A stretch of DNA of 64,000 nt, taken from NCBI GenBank assembly GCA_036674765.1, contig JARVKI010000002.1:744001-808000 (forward strand), written 5' to 3'. The first letter of the stretch is position 1, and each line of letters opens with the position of its first letter. This DNA is from Seiridium cupressi. Its lineage: Eukaryota > Ascomycota > Sordariomycetes > Amphisphaeriales > Sporocadaceae. Made by a program: the position numbers and the translations under genes. The notes under the pieces are model-generated. The model saw only the letters and a program-made list of their open reading frames with translations, had not been told where the DNA came from and made no database searches. This document shows, piece after piece, positions 46,664 through 58,014 of the stretch.

Positions 46664-47591
46664 ATGCTCTACCTCGTAGGCCTTGGTCTCGGCGACGAGA
46701 CCGACATCACTGTCAAAGGACTGGAAGTCGTCAAAAAGGCCGAACGAGTGTACCTCGAGGCCTACACCAGCATCCTGCTCGTGGACCATACTGTTCTGGT
46801 ACGATCAACCCACTCAGGGCCATGTACTTTCAACACATTCGAGCTAACGCTAATGTTCACAGTAGGAGTCATACTATGGCCGCTCCATCATTGTCGCCGA
46901 TCGCGAAATGGTCGAATCCAACAGCGACGAGATTCTCCGCGATGCCGCCAACGTCGATGTTGCATTTTGTGTAGTGGGTGACCCCTTCGGCGCAACCACA
47001 CACACCGACCTGATCCTCCGCGCGCGCGAGCTCGGTATACCCGTACGGACGATCCCCAATGCGTCGATCATGTCGGGCATTGGAGCGACCGGCCTGCAAC
47101 TGTATAACTTTGGCCAAACGGTTAGCATGGTGTTCTTCACGGACAACTGGCGCCCGAGTAGCTTCTACGACCGCATAAAGGAGAACAGGGACATGGGTCT
47201 ACATACGCTGGTGCTCCTTGATATTAAAGTTAAGGAGCAGAGTCTGGAAAACATGGCGCGGGGCAGATTGATCTACGAGCCGCCGCGGTTCATGACGGTC
47301 AGCCAGTGTGCGCAACAGATGCTGGAGATCGAAGAAGAGAGAAAAGAGGGTGTCTATAGCCCCGATAGTCTGGCTATCGGTGCCGCGAGAGTGGGCGGAA
47401 AGAATGAGACATTCGTTGCCGGCACATTAAAGGAGCTCTGTGACAGTGATGAGGCACTTGGGCCGCCATTACATAGCTTGGTGCTGCTAGGTCGGAGAGC
47501 TCACGAGTTGGAGAGGGACTATGCGAGAGAGTTCGCTGTCAATAGGGAGACATGGGACAAACTCTGGGGAAGTGAGTACGGAAAGCAATAG
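46664..47591 (+). CDS. DPH5: Diphthine methyl ester synthase (Dph5)
   Basis: Two exons (46664-46798, 46866-47591) give 286 residues. Dph5 uses S-adenosylmethionine to methylate the modified histidine of elongation factor 2, on the way to diphthamide, in the cytosol. Evidence includes the N-terminal [20 protein letters not shown], the SAM-pocket motif [37 protein letters not shown], and the C-terminal [20 protein letters not shown]. The intron splits the segment [18 protein letters not shown] without a shift of phase. Length matches the yeast enzyme. The ATG at 46664 is the first codon of the conserved protein. It is divergent from SNU23. Confidence 0.96.
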
Positions 47592-49542
47592 AGTCCATAC
47601 CGGGCTTCCAACAATAAGTGCATTTATTTCAAAACAAGGAGGTTCAGGTATCGGCCACACTCTTATCCCCTGTAGCTCCATATGCCATGCCTGTGGGGCT
47701 AGAGATGATTTCATATCCCTTGTCTTCTATTCGAATAGGTACGAACATGCATTTCCGCCTCGTAGGTGCGTAAAGGCAGGCGATATCTGGCCAGGCGTTT
47801 CGAACTTTCGCCAGTCATCGTCTTTCATACCACTACCTGCCTCGGCCACTACCAGATTAGGATAGATAGCAGCCTATTGCGTCTACTGTACTATATACTT
47901 AGATCACGGCCTTACTTATTCAAGCTAACTTCAGACGGCTACGGAGAGTAGCTCACGTCTCTAGTCCAATAAAAAAATCACGCTGTCTTGTTTCCAAACC
48001 ATCAGCTGGCAGGGCGTGTCTCCCTGATACCATGACTTATATCAAGGAAGTTATGGACGATACTATCCAGACCATTTCACTGGTCTCATACTTCGCAAGT
48101 AAGAGATATCAATATCGTTGAGATTGTATACATCAAGTGGCATAGATAATTTCCTTATGAAAGATGTAGAGATTGAGTGTGACTGATTTACGATTTGTGC
48201 GAGTTTTTCGCAGTTTTTCGTTAGCTTCACTGTCTCTGGAGGCTGTATCATAGAATTCCAGACTTTGGCATGATGGACAAAGGTTGCTTTAAGACGCCAG
48301 CACTGTAGTCGCTGGTTTCGATGAGCTTCTAGAGACCATGATATCTGTCAAAAATATATTTCGCGCAACTTGAAAGAAGAACAAGAGGGTATGCGGAAGT
48401 TTCGCACCGCTATAACTCGGCTAGTAGAAATAAGCTAGACCGAGGATTCTTCGCAGAGAACAGCCCATCAATCGCTCGGAGAAGCGACGATGTCTGCAGA
48501 ACATGGCGCAGACGCTTGCCAATGTGGAAGGCTGCGCTGGGTGCATCTTCGCCATACAATATAGAATCAGCAGATCCTGAGGGCTGATTGCAATTTCGGC
48601 ATCAGCCATCCAGTAATGCGGCTGCCTAAAAGTCCCCTGCGGTCTTGGAAATACTAGGCAATTCGGGATTCCAGCTCAGATTCCGCCCCAATCGTGGTTC
48701 GTTTGTAGCTTTCAAAGCACTCGAATAATACTGTCAAAGATGGCGTTGCATTGAATGGATATCGACTCATCTCCAATGTATTCCTTCCGTACTGCTTCAA
48801 GTTAGCAGCACAGCATCAGCGTACGATAGCGTCAACAGAGACTTGTCGGTGTCATATTTTGTGGCGGCTCGTGCGTGAGATATACGGCGGCCGCACATCT
48901 CACGGGCATATCAGTGTCAGATGGCCAGGCTACCACCAGGATGCTTTGCCGTGAGTCGCTAGATTTTCTTTATGATCAGGAAGTTCCATCTAGCCTGATG
49001 AGCTCGCTTTTTCGGTACGGAGATACACACTGCATTCCCTATGCTTTTAGGGTATTGAATCAGTATTTGCACAGAAGAATGCTATTCTCATTAGCAGGAA
49101 ATATACGGTCGCATCGAAACTTGAGGCGTTGGTATTACAGTGGTCGAAATAAGCGTTGGTCCCGTGGGTAGGGTGTTCTGTGGCCCAAGGAGCGGACTGG
49201 GCGCGAGTTGAAAATAGAAACGCTTGTACGAAATAGGTCAGTCTTACCACTTAGGAGTAACTGGGCCCGCCAAATGTCATCCGTTTTCGGGGCTGTCCTA
49301 GGCAAAGCACCGGTTTATACCCCTGGTACGATTGAGGCTGAGGCCGCAGACCTGCATAGGCGCGCGACAGCTACCTAAGCGAAGTTGCGAAGGATGCAGA
49401 GTCCGTCTAGCTGTGCTGTCTGATAAAAGACTAGAACGTGCGCTCGCGCTGTGATATATGAATCGATCGACCGATTTAATGTTTGACTTGCCCAGATCCT
49501 AATGCTAATTGATAGTGTTTACATGTACACAACCGCGCCAAT
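47592..49542. other. Gene-poor region after DPH5
   Basis: About 1.95 kb with only short frames of random composition on both strands. No RNA gene, mobile element or conserved protein fragment is recognised. Confidence 0.5.
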
Positions 49543-50483
49543 ATGCGAAAATCAACCGTCACACTAATAGCCTCCTGGCTCTACGGGCAGGAAGTGCTGG
49601 GCTTCGATAACAAATTCTTATTCCCAACCGACGATGATCTGACGTTCTACTACATGAACACAATCGAGGTCGAATACCAGTCAAATTTCACAAACCCGAC
49701 ATTGTACACTTTCTGCAAGGTCGGCGATGACGACCCGAAAGGTAAGTCTAGATAATGAGCAGATAAACCCCAGTCAGTGGGGTTATAGTCAGTTCAGCAC
49801 TTACACCAACTGCAGAAAAAGACAAGAACACCTCTGCGCCGAAGAACAATGGAACCGTGTCCGTGACACTTGACTTTCAAAAGGGAGACGAATGCTGGTT
49901 CAATCTGAGAGAAGATGAGAAGACGTCAAATCTGGGCTTTAACAGCCCCCACAACTGGAAGTTTGATGCAGACGATAAGAATACGGCAAGCAATATTAAA
50001 ATCAATTACGGTACATTCCATAACCCACATTACTTACGCATCACTGCACATTAGACGACGGCGAAGGTCCCAGAAACCACGACGTCGTCAACTTCGTCGA
50101 GAACATCATCAATGATATCAACGACATCGACATCAACTACCATTTCCACTACAACGCCTTCTGCCCCAGAAGCTGACATTACAGCAAGTGCCACTCCAAC
50201 GCCATCTTCCACACCCATGGATGATGACGTTGGAGCAAGAGCTACGAAGATCGGGATCGGAGTCGGTGTTGGCTTTGCTGGCCTGCTCGTGATGACAGTG
50301 ATTGGGATGGTGGTCGCCAGGATCTTGCGCAAGAGACGGAATGCGTTGCAGTATGGATCTCCCCCAGAGGCAGCTCTCGCAGGCATTCAGAAGCCTGCGA
50401 GCGCGGCATCGTATAATCCGGTGTCGCAGTCTGAACCATCCGGGGCACCATATAGTGGGCATTATGATCCTTATCGTCCATGA
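49543..50483 (+). CDS. Orphan type I membrane protein with Ser/Thr-rich stalk
   Basis: Three exons (49543-49741, 49816-50010, 50074-50483) give 267 residues. Residues 1-20 look like a signal peptide (MRKSTVTLIASWLYGQEVLG). The luminal or extracellular part of about 110 residues has acidic patches, several N-X-S/T sites and motifs such as NTIEVEYQSNF and GDECWFNLRED. A mucin-like Ser/Thr/Pro stalk follows (about 60 residues), then one helix (IGIGVGVGFAGLLVMTVIGM), a basic stop-transfer RKRRN and a short Pro/Ser/Tyr-rich cytosolic tail. This layout is common among fungal plasma-membrane sensors and Mid2/WSC-like proteins, but no WSC or other named domain is visible. The last acceptor (CCCAG, intron of 63 bases) is chosen because it is the one that continues into the stalk frame. 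Confidence 0.75.
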
Positions 50484-50948
50484 TCGGAGGGGGGGGGGGC
50501 GCCGGCTGGAGGCTCTGCGTACCTAGACAGGTTATTATGAGAACCAGGACGGTATAGAACGTAACGCCGCTGTTTAAATGAAGGGGCATGCGCTCCATTG
50601 ATACCCCAGAAGGCAACCATTTGACCGGGTTGATGATCTTTCCGTGCTTTATCGCTGTACTGATGCTCAATGTGTATGGACGATGGAGTTTGTCGTCCCG
50701 CACTGTGACAGTGTAGTGAAGTGTCCCCTTGGTCATGAGGTAATGTTGTTTGATGCTTATTTCGCGAGCGGCAAACCCAATATCAACAACCGGACCAAGG
50801 TCTCCTCCAATATTAGTTGGCTACAGCTCGATATGACTTGCACTGTAACGAGGCGTATGTAAATGTCGATTGATCTCCGAGTGTACGGTTGAATCTACAG
50901 CATGCTTTACTCTTACTGGCCTTCACTCACCTAGCCATCTATAGACAG
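50484..50948. other. Spacer after the membrane-protein gene
   Basis: Starts with an 11-G homopolymer (50489-50499) five bases after the stop codon. No gene is seen. Confidence 0.5.
50489..50499 (+). repeat. Homopolymer of 11 G
   Basis: Uninterrupted G run just after the stop codon of the membrane-protein gene. Confidence 0.9.
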
Positions 50949-51122
50949 CTACTTGCGACACGAACTACACATCGAAGGGCTCGCGGTAGTCGTGTTTGTG
51001 CGACGCTTTCGCTCGCCGCCGCAGCAGCCACGGTTCTGGCAGTAGTCCCAGTCCTCCTTCATGGAGCGAACCGTACTGTAGCACTTGGAGCACTTGACTA
51101 GTCTCTCAACGTATGAGCACAT
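50949..51122 (-). CDS. Small Cys-rich protein, 57 residues
   Basis: A single short frame starting at ATG 51122 in a strong fungal context (TATCACCATG) and stopping at 50949. It encodes 57 residues with eight cysteines: Cys2, CSKC, then YCQNRGCCGG and CSSC near the C-terminus. A basic patch (ERKRR) and Thr/Ser-rich spacer separate the clusters. No signal peptide is seen, so it is more likely intracellular, perhaps metal-binding through paired CXXC motifs, than a secreted effector. Similar short Cys-rich proteins starting with MC are frequent in filamentous ascomycetes and have no known function. It is divergent from the DCG1-like gene. It falls below common gene-length cut-offs. The main doubt is that so short a frame could be chance. 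Confidence 0.5.
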   Translation of the reverse strand: MCSYVERLVKCSKCYSTVRSMKEDWDYCQNRGCCGGERKRRTNTTTASPSMCSSCRK

Positions 51123-51990
51123 GGTGATAGTGATTGATTGATTGATAGAGGTTTTCTTATATCGGTTCTTGTGTGTTAGTTGTTTGGGAAACTTGTTGAT
51201 GTTTTATAAATCGTAAATATGCTGCTGGAGGGGAAAACAGCGACTCTATATACCAATTTTCATGACTGCCGAGCCACGATGAATTGTCTACAGCCTATTA
51301 ATAATTAATTATGTCGACGGTTCCATCTTCTTGGCAGCTCCCAATGAATCCTTGGTTCCTGTTCAATTAGATTGGCCCTGCATGCAAGCTCTCTGCCATG
51401 CTGAGCTCATCACTTGCGTGGTGGATTCTTTGTCATTCGCCTTGTTCCTGTTCAAAAGTTCAGAACAATTCTTTATATCTAAAAAGTGCATCGTTGCGAC
51501 CTTTGAGCCCCCTTTGTCCACTGAACAAATGGGGGTTTTTGGATTGCGATCTTTGTCTAACCGAATGGACACATTGTAGCCCCAGTGTTGATGGGTGCTG
51601 CAAGCCGAATCACTGGATCTGCCCTTCGTCCCGTTTGTGAACTGCGCTGTCAGAAGGCGCCAAACGATGTAGAGCAACGGGTTCACTATAATATAATATA
51701 TTGGACTAGCTCGGGTTTGGAGTTTGGCCCATGTGAAATGCTTATAGTAGTAATTAACTGCGTGTATCCACTCGGACGTCCGCCAGAGGAGTGGAGACTC
51801 CGCATTAGTCTTCATGCTAGCCAGGAAATAGGGCTGATAAGGGTGCGCTGGAGGGAGATCCGATCACTATTCGTACCGTGGTGACTGTTTCCGCGTTTTG
51901 CAGAATGCAGGACACTATTTGGCGCTGACAGGAACTATATACCAGTTCTGCGCTGCGACAGTTCTTTGCCCTCTAACAAGCACCTTGATA
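51123..51990. other. Divergent promoter region of the Cys-rich and DCG1-like genes
   Basis: About 870 bases. It includes short TGAT tandem repeats next to the Cys-rich gene's start. The minus-strand 150-codon frame at 51363-51815 has no recognisable feature. Confidence 0.45.
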
Positions 51991-52800
51991 ATGGAGTCCG
52001 GAAAGCCCTCTTTACTGTCTGTGACAGGCACATCCACTCGACACATCAACATTCTGCTCATCAATCCAAACTCGACCGAGTATATGACGAAAGCTTGTCT
52101 CGACAGTATACATTCGAACCTACCGGCACATGTGACAGTTTATGGATTTACATGCCCGAAGCCAGGACCAAGCGCCATCGAGGACAAGGTCGATGCTGTT
52201 CTGTCGGCCGCAGACTGCTTCCGGGCGCTTGCTCCGCTTCTCAGAGAGCAGCCTCACCGATTCGACGGTTTTCTTGTGGCGTGCTTCTCGGCGCATCCAC
52301 TCATCCCGATGCTGCGCGAGGAATATAGCCAGCCGACTATTGGAATTATGGAGGCTGCTCTGTACGCCAGCCGGATGTGTGGTCACAAGCTTGGCATCGT
52401 CACGACGAGTGAAAGGTCCAGCGTGCTCCATGGCCACTCGATTGCCGATTATGGATTTGCGGCTTATTCTGTGGGTTGCGAGACCGGTCATGTGTCTGTG
52501 CTAGAGCTGGAATCGAGGCCCCGGGAGGAAGTGTACGCTGGTCTGATCTCAGCTGCAAACAAGTTGGTTGAGAAAGGTGCAGACTCGATATGCCTCGGCT
52601 GTGCTGGTATGACAGGTATGCTCGAAGCCGTGAGTGACGCTGTAGGAATGGTTGAGGGCAAGACCATGGTGATCGACGGGGTTGCTACGGGCGTGCAGTT
52701 CCTAGTAGCGCTCGCGCATGAGAGACTCGGAACTGCAAAGGGGGGTGCCTTTCGTAGCTCAGCTGCTGTCCGAGATAAGAGAGGACAGACCTGGCTGTAA
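51991..52800 (+). CDS. Asp/Glu/hydantoin racemase family protein (Dcg1-like)
   Basis: Single exon, 269 residues from the ATG at 51991; the frame upstream has only a TTG start. The Asp/Glu racemase fold is indicated by HINILLINPNSTEYMTKACL at the N-terminus, the first catalytic-Cys region FDGFLVACFSAHPLIPMLRE, and the second, GADSICLGCAGMTGM. Members interconvert hydantoin or allantoin enantiomers, or are uncharacterised like yeast DCG1, which lies in the DAL allantoin region and is nitrogen-regulated. A role in ureide or hydantoin metabolism is therefore plausible but unproven. The two NCS1 permeases 12-17 kb away might supply related substrates. It ends 144 bases from the convergent AAA gene. 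Confidence 0.88.
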   Translation: MESGKPSLLSVTGTSTRHINILLINPNSTEYMTKACLDSIHSNLPAHVTVYGFTCPKPGPSAIEDKVDAVLSAADCFRALAPLLREQPHRFDGFLVACFSAHPLIPMLREEYSQPTIGIMEAALYASRMCGHKLGIVTTSERSSVLHGHSIADYGFAAYSVGCETGHVSVLELESRPREEVYAGLISAANKLVEKGADSICLGCAGMTGMLEAVSDAVGMVEGKTMVIDGVATGVQFLVALAHERLGTAKGGAFRSSAAVRDKRGQTWL

Positions 52801-52944
52801 TTGAACTTTGGAAGGTGATCGATCAATAACCTAGGTTATGTCTAAGCTGTGAAAACGATGTTTTCAGCTGTAGAGCCTCGCTAAGACGAAGAGAAAACGT
52901 GTACTATATTATGCTATCTCCGGTTGTCGGCCTCACGCGTATGC

Positions 52945-55900
52945 TCATGTATGCTTGTCTTTCTTAGATTTCGACTTCTTCCCCTTACTATCAGACTTCT
53001 TCGCCTTCTTATCCTTCTTACTCTTACCCTTCTTCTTCCTCCCTCGCTTGGCTTTGTCACTGTCCGAAGAGCTCGAGTCGTAGTCGGAGTCGTCTGACGC
53101 CTCGGAGCTATCCGAGGAGCTTGAACTCGACTCCGATGTGTCCTCGGAACTAGAGTCTGCCAGATCTCTCTTCTTTCCCGGGCGACCTTTGACCTCATAG
53201 TCCCAGCGTACTTGCTCCCTTCTGGCATTGGCGGATTCATCCGTCCCTCCGTGCGTGTGGAACAGGTAGTCGTCGAACTCCATGGACGCCTTGGCAATGG
53301 TCTTGAACTGTTTTTTGGACATGACCGCCTTCGTTTCGCTCTCTTCACGAATGTCGAATTCGGCGAGGGCAATGGCTGTTTGGAACGCGTTACGGATCTG
53401 TCGGCCATTCCATGATAGAGTTTCCCAGTTCCGCTTTGCGAATTTAATGATCTTCTCGCCCTGAATCTCCAAGCTCTTCTTATGGCCTACCTCTTCCCGT
53501 TTCGCGTTGAGCTCCATAACACGACGAAGGTTCATCTCGAAAATCTGGATGGTCTGCTTACGATCAAGCTTTGGGTAGTAGAGTGTCAGGTGTAAGCGAG
53601 ATCGGAAGGCGTCATCGAACGACCCAACCCGGTTGGTTGTGAGGAAAAGTATACCAGGATAGTACTCTAGAATTCTCAAGAATACTGGGAGCTATTAGCG
53701 TGATGATATTGGGAGCGCATCCATCACATTCAGGGTCTTACCAGAAACCAAGCCATTCCTCTTGATGTCCTCTCTCTGCGCATTGTCAGTGGAGGTCCCA
53801 GAGTGTCATTCTTTGCACTTACGCTTCTTTTCGCCAAGAACACATCGGCCTCGTCGAGCAACATAACACATCCCCATTTATGCGCCAAATTGAAGTGTTT
53901 TTCCATATTCCGTTCTACTTCGTCTGGCTCGTAGCCAATATCCCCACAAGTAATCGGGAATAAGGGTCGCTTTGTAAATGCAGCAACACATTCTGTCTAA
54001 GCATTAGTAAAATATTAAGAAAAGAAACAAAAACACTTATGAAGAATTCACAAGAATTCTCAATAATGTCTTACCTGCAGTCGATGTTTTCCCTACACCT
54101 GGCTCCCCATGAAGAAGGATAATACAGCCTTTGCCTGGATAATGTAAGCAAAAGGTTGCAGCTTCAGATCATGATAGGATGTGTACCCTTTCCGCGAACA
54201 ATGTCAACCTCAGCGGTTTTCTTGGTCATACGGACAGTAGCACGCGAGCCCGTTGCATGGTTTTCGACCACCGCTCTGACCATTTCTTTATGTCCCGGTG
54301 GCAATATGAGGTCCTTCCAGCCGTCTTCGTACTGGGCGTCCTGCACTAAAGTCAAGTCGAGAGACACTACCAAGGTCAGTAATCATATAGTTGAGCCATG
54401 AATGGAGCCATACCCCATTTCCTGTTTCGAAGCGCGAATGCCTGAACCATGCCTGGAAGTAATAGTATATGACCGTTCTTTTCCATTTCTGAAATCAATT
54501 TCGGAATAGCGGGTTCTGACTGGTTAGAGTCGACACTAGGATACGCGTCCAGTGTCTCAATGAGTGTACTACGACTTTTGCCGATCATGTTTATTTGATG
54601 TTGCCAATACTGCGATAGGACAAGGTTTAGCGATCCATTAAAGAAATACCACAACACCCGAGTCACCCTTCCACTTAGCAAAAGCCATACATACCCAGTC
54701 TATGGTCTTCCCTATGCGAGCCGCCAGTGTTATTTCGCGCAATTCAGATCGCTGATTTCTTGCTTGATTAAAGAAATCGACATGCGGTAGACACATCTGC
54801 GGCCGTAAACCGGGCATGTTTGCATAAGCGAGGGCGAAATCAACAATCACGGGCGTATTGATCTAGAGGGAAGTTAGCATGAGATAAACTGATTGGAGAA
54901 TATGGTCATCTGGTGCGCAGAGTCCCATTCTGGGGCTTGGTGTACCTCTTCCTTGTTGCCTTCATAGTTGTATGCTAGACCCTCGTATAGTTTGTGAGAT
55001 GCCTCGCAAACTTCGATGAAGGATTTTCCTCTGCTTTTGAGAAATTCGAGCATTGGCTTTTCACCTCTGGCCTCTCCCAGTGACGCATAGGCTATCGGGT
55101 ACGCCTCCAGATCCGTGATGGAGATTTCGTTGTCGAAAGGTTTGAAGGTGAAAGTATCTGCCATGCAGTCAAATCGGTACCCGTTGGAGTCAATAAAATA
55201 GCACAATAGTTTAAGCTGTGTGTACGTGTTGACTTTCCGCGGTGTCACCGTCGTTGCATTGGCAAACGGCCGCCCCCCGGTGATTGCTATGATCTTGTAG
55301 GCTTGCGGTGTGTCGCGGCCGAATCCTTGTAGCAGGATATTCTGTTTCAGACATGGGTTAGTATGATCTCCAATCAGGGAGTGCTCAGAAAGACGCCGGC
55401 GTTCTGGGGACATGACCAGTTCAATGTTGATCGGGTCAAAGTAAATCAGTATCAAGCCGTGTTTGTTCGCAGGAACAAAAGGCCAAGCCAGGACACCTTG
55501 CGCAGAACTTACTGGGATCGGGAGTGTATTTTTGGCAGGCCGATGTGGTTGATTACGTGGTGGTGGCGGTGGCGGTGGAAACGATGTTGCTGCAGCTCGG
55601 CGCAGTGGTGTGTATATTATGTCTCCCGGTTTATACAGCATCCACAGGTCCTCATAAACGATGGATTTGAGCTTTCCAGTGCGGGCGTCTTCGTACTTCC
55701 GAATAGTGTCTGTCAGGTGCTCGTCCATGAAGTCGAGTATGAACTTGAGTTGTTCGAGAAGGTTGTTGTCGAGGGATTCTTTCGAAGACTTCGTTGTCGT
55801 GGCTTTATTCTCAAGGTCGGAAGGTTGAGAGGATGGTTTCATCTCCAAAGTTGGAGTTGCGCTTCCTTCATTGGAATGTGCTTTGGTAGCAGCTCTGTAT

Positions 55901-57388
55901 AAGGATTATTCTATTAGAGAGAAGTATTCTTCATCGTATGGTCGTCTATTCAGCCACACGCATATTGGAGGAACTCTTTACTCACCTTTGTTCATTCTCA
56001 AGGCTTTTGACTTTTCCTTGGAAAACATCACGATTCTGGATAAGCCACCGGAAAGGCTTATAAAACGACATGGTTTGATCGGGTTTTGCTGTTGCCAAAA
56101 AGGGTGGTGGAGGAGGAGGGGCTGACTGCGGAGTATGGGTCAAGTCGTATGCGTACTTCTTGATGAATTGCACGAAGGCAGGAGATTCAATCCTTATCTC
56201 AATGAGGTCTGCCCGGCTTGGGGTGAATTCTCCTGTCTTATCGGAGCTCGGCTGGATGGTTTCAACTTCGTTGGAGTTCGAGTCATCCCAACGGACCCGT
56301 ATGAGTGGATATATCTCTTCACTGTGAAAGAGGCTGCGCTGCTCTTCGTCGTTCCGATAAAAGAACTGAGCCTCGAGTTCGAATCCCCTAGATGCGTTTT
56401 CTTTCTCGCTATCTTCTGACCCATCATCAGAGGCTTCATCCCCGCTGTCACTTGCTTTCTCGCTCCCATGCTTGGCTTCAAGTTCTTTGTTGTCTGAGGC
56501 TGCGGTTTTCGCTTCTTCTTCAATCGGTTTGCCCTCTTTGACACCAAACTCCTCTTGCTTCCCGGAAAGTTCTGTGTCAGCCACGTCATTCACTTGTGCC
56601 TCTGCATTTGTTGTGTTGCTGTCACCTGCGCGACCCAGAGCCGGAGAGTCCGTAATGCTAGGAGTAATATTGTCCTTGGTGATTTGATCCTCGGCTGCCG
56701 ACTCGACTATTGCCATCTTCTTGGTCCTCGCGCTAGCACCTCTACGTGCCTTTCCCTTCCTCCGCTTTTTGTTCTTTTCGTCTTCGTCACTGTCGGTCTC
56801 TGATTCCGAGCTTGAGCTTGAGCTTTCGACTCGGGAAAGTCTGTCTCGGAGTTCCTGAACGGCTCTCCAGAGCTTTCTCACCGCCCTCGAAGTTCCATTC
56901 GTCTTCTCGAATTGTTCAATGTCGAAGAGCTCCGAATGATCACTATCAAGACTCGAACTTCGTGAACGCACTTTGCGGTCAACGTTCGGGCGGCGGCGTC
57001 GTCCGCGTTTCCCTCTCCTCTTGTCGTCAAGCCTTCGATGATACACATCGAGAGGATTCTCTTGGTACATCGGGCCGTCCCCATATCGAATAAAACCTAA
57101 TGACCCGCTTGACGATGACGCCGTGCTCACGGTATCACTCTCATCGTCGCGGCTGCTCTCGGCACTACTTTCTGTGTTGTCTTTTGACTTTCGCCTTGAC
57201 ATTTTCTTTTCCTTCTTGTTCTTCCCATGAACGTTTCCTTTACTATTGCCTGGTGGATCAGCATTGGCGACTACTGGAAGTTCGTTCGTCCCACATTGAA
57301 TTGGCTCTGATGGGGCTTTGACCTCAGGCGAAGCAGGACTTTTGCCTGCATCTGATTCTGTGGTCGCGACGGACTGTGTACGTGGCAT
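52945..57388 (-). CDS. DUF7025-AAA+ ATPase with Ser/Lys-rich tail
   Basis: Ten exons give 1242 residues: 55986-57388, 55513-55894, 54946-55341, 54695-54862, 54414-54609, 54187-54366, 54075-54134, 53823-53992, 53742-53775 and 52945-53684. The first 370 residues are low-complexity, with Arg/Lys and Ser/Glu runs. A region resembling DUF7025 follows (DLWMLYKPGDIIYTP and ITDLEAYPIAYASL), as in large fungal AAA proteins. The AAA+ module has Walker A in LLHGEPGVGKTSTA, Walker B in VMLLDEADVFLAKRS, and the sensor region ILFLTTNRVGSFDDAFRSR, then a lid domain. The C-terminal 80 residues are Ser/Asp-rich, then Lys-rich, which could bind nucleic acid or mark the nucleolus. The substrate is unknown. The second intron (55342-55512) is 171 bases with no stop in frame. 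It is head-to-head with the DUF7708 gene. Confidence 0.85.
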
Positions 57389-58014
57389 CTTTCTTTTCAG
57401 CTTCTCATAAGCACCTTAAATCTCAGATTCTGACTGATCTTCAGGAAGCCCCAATGCCTCGTATGAGCCTAGCAGCAGAGTCTTTGATATGTCCTCCCTA
57501 GCAACAGTAGAGCATTGAAACGGCCAAGAAGTTGCTCAGCGCAGTGTTTTGAAAGCATGACTGTCTGGAGGAATCTCTCGCACAAGACGTCAGCCCCATG
57601 CCATTTGGGGGCCAAAGTAGCGCTGGATAATCCTAGTAGGTAAGCATAATACCGAAGCACTTGCTGGCGAGTCGGCCGCTCGTTCTATTGGTCTGAAAAC
57701 TCATCATCGTGCAGCATCTTGACGCGTAGGATCTAGTGCAATATTACGCTGCAGCAAGGGCCGATGAATCAATGGGATTGGAAGTGGAAATCTCCAATGG
57801 CTGAAATCCATGACGGTAAGTGCTGCGGGCGCTTCCTTGTCAGCTCTGGATTCTCACCCACCCTTGTGTTAGATACATCTTGCACGCTACGCTATGAGAC
57901 ATCGCGAGGCTGTGCAGCTGCGGCACTCTTCATGTTCTTCCACACCGATTGACGCTATGCCGACTCTCAATAGTTTTAACTTTCTCAATACCTGAATGGC
58001 TGTAGACATGACAT
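57389..58014. promoter_or_regulatory. Bidirectional promoter of the AAA ATPase and DUF7708 genes
   Basis: 626 bases between two divergent start codons. The small frames in it look accidental. Co-regulation of the pair is possible. Confidence 0.4.
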
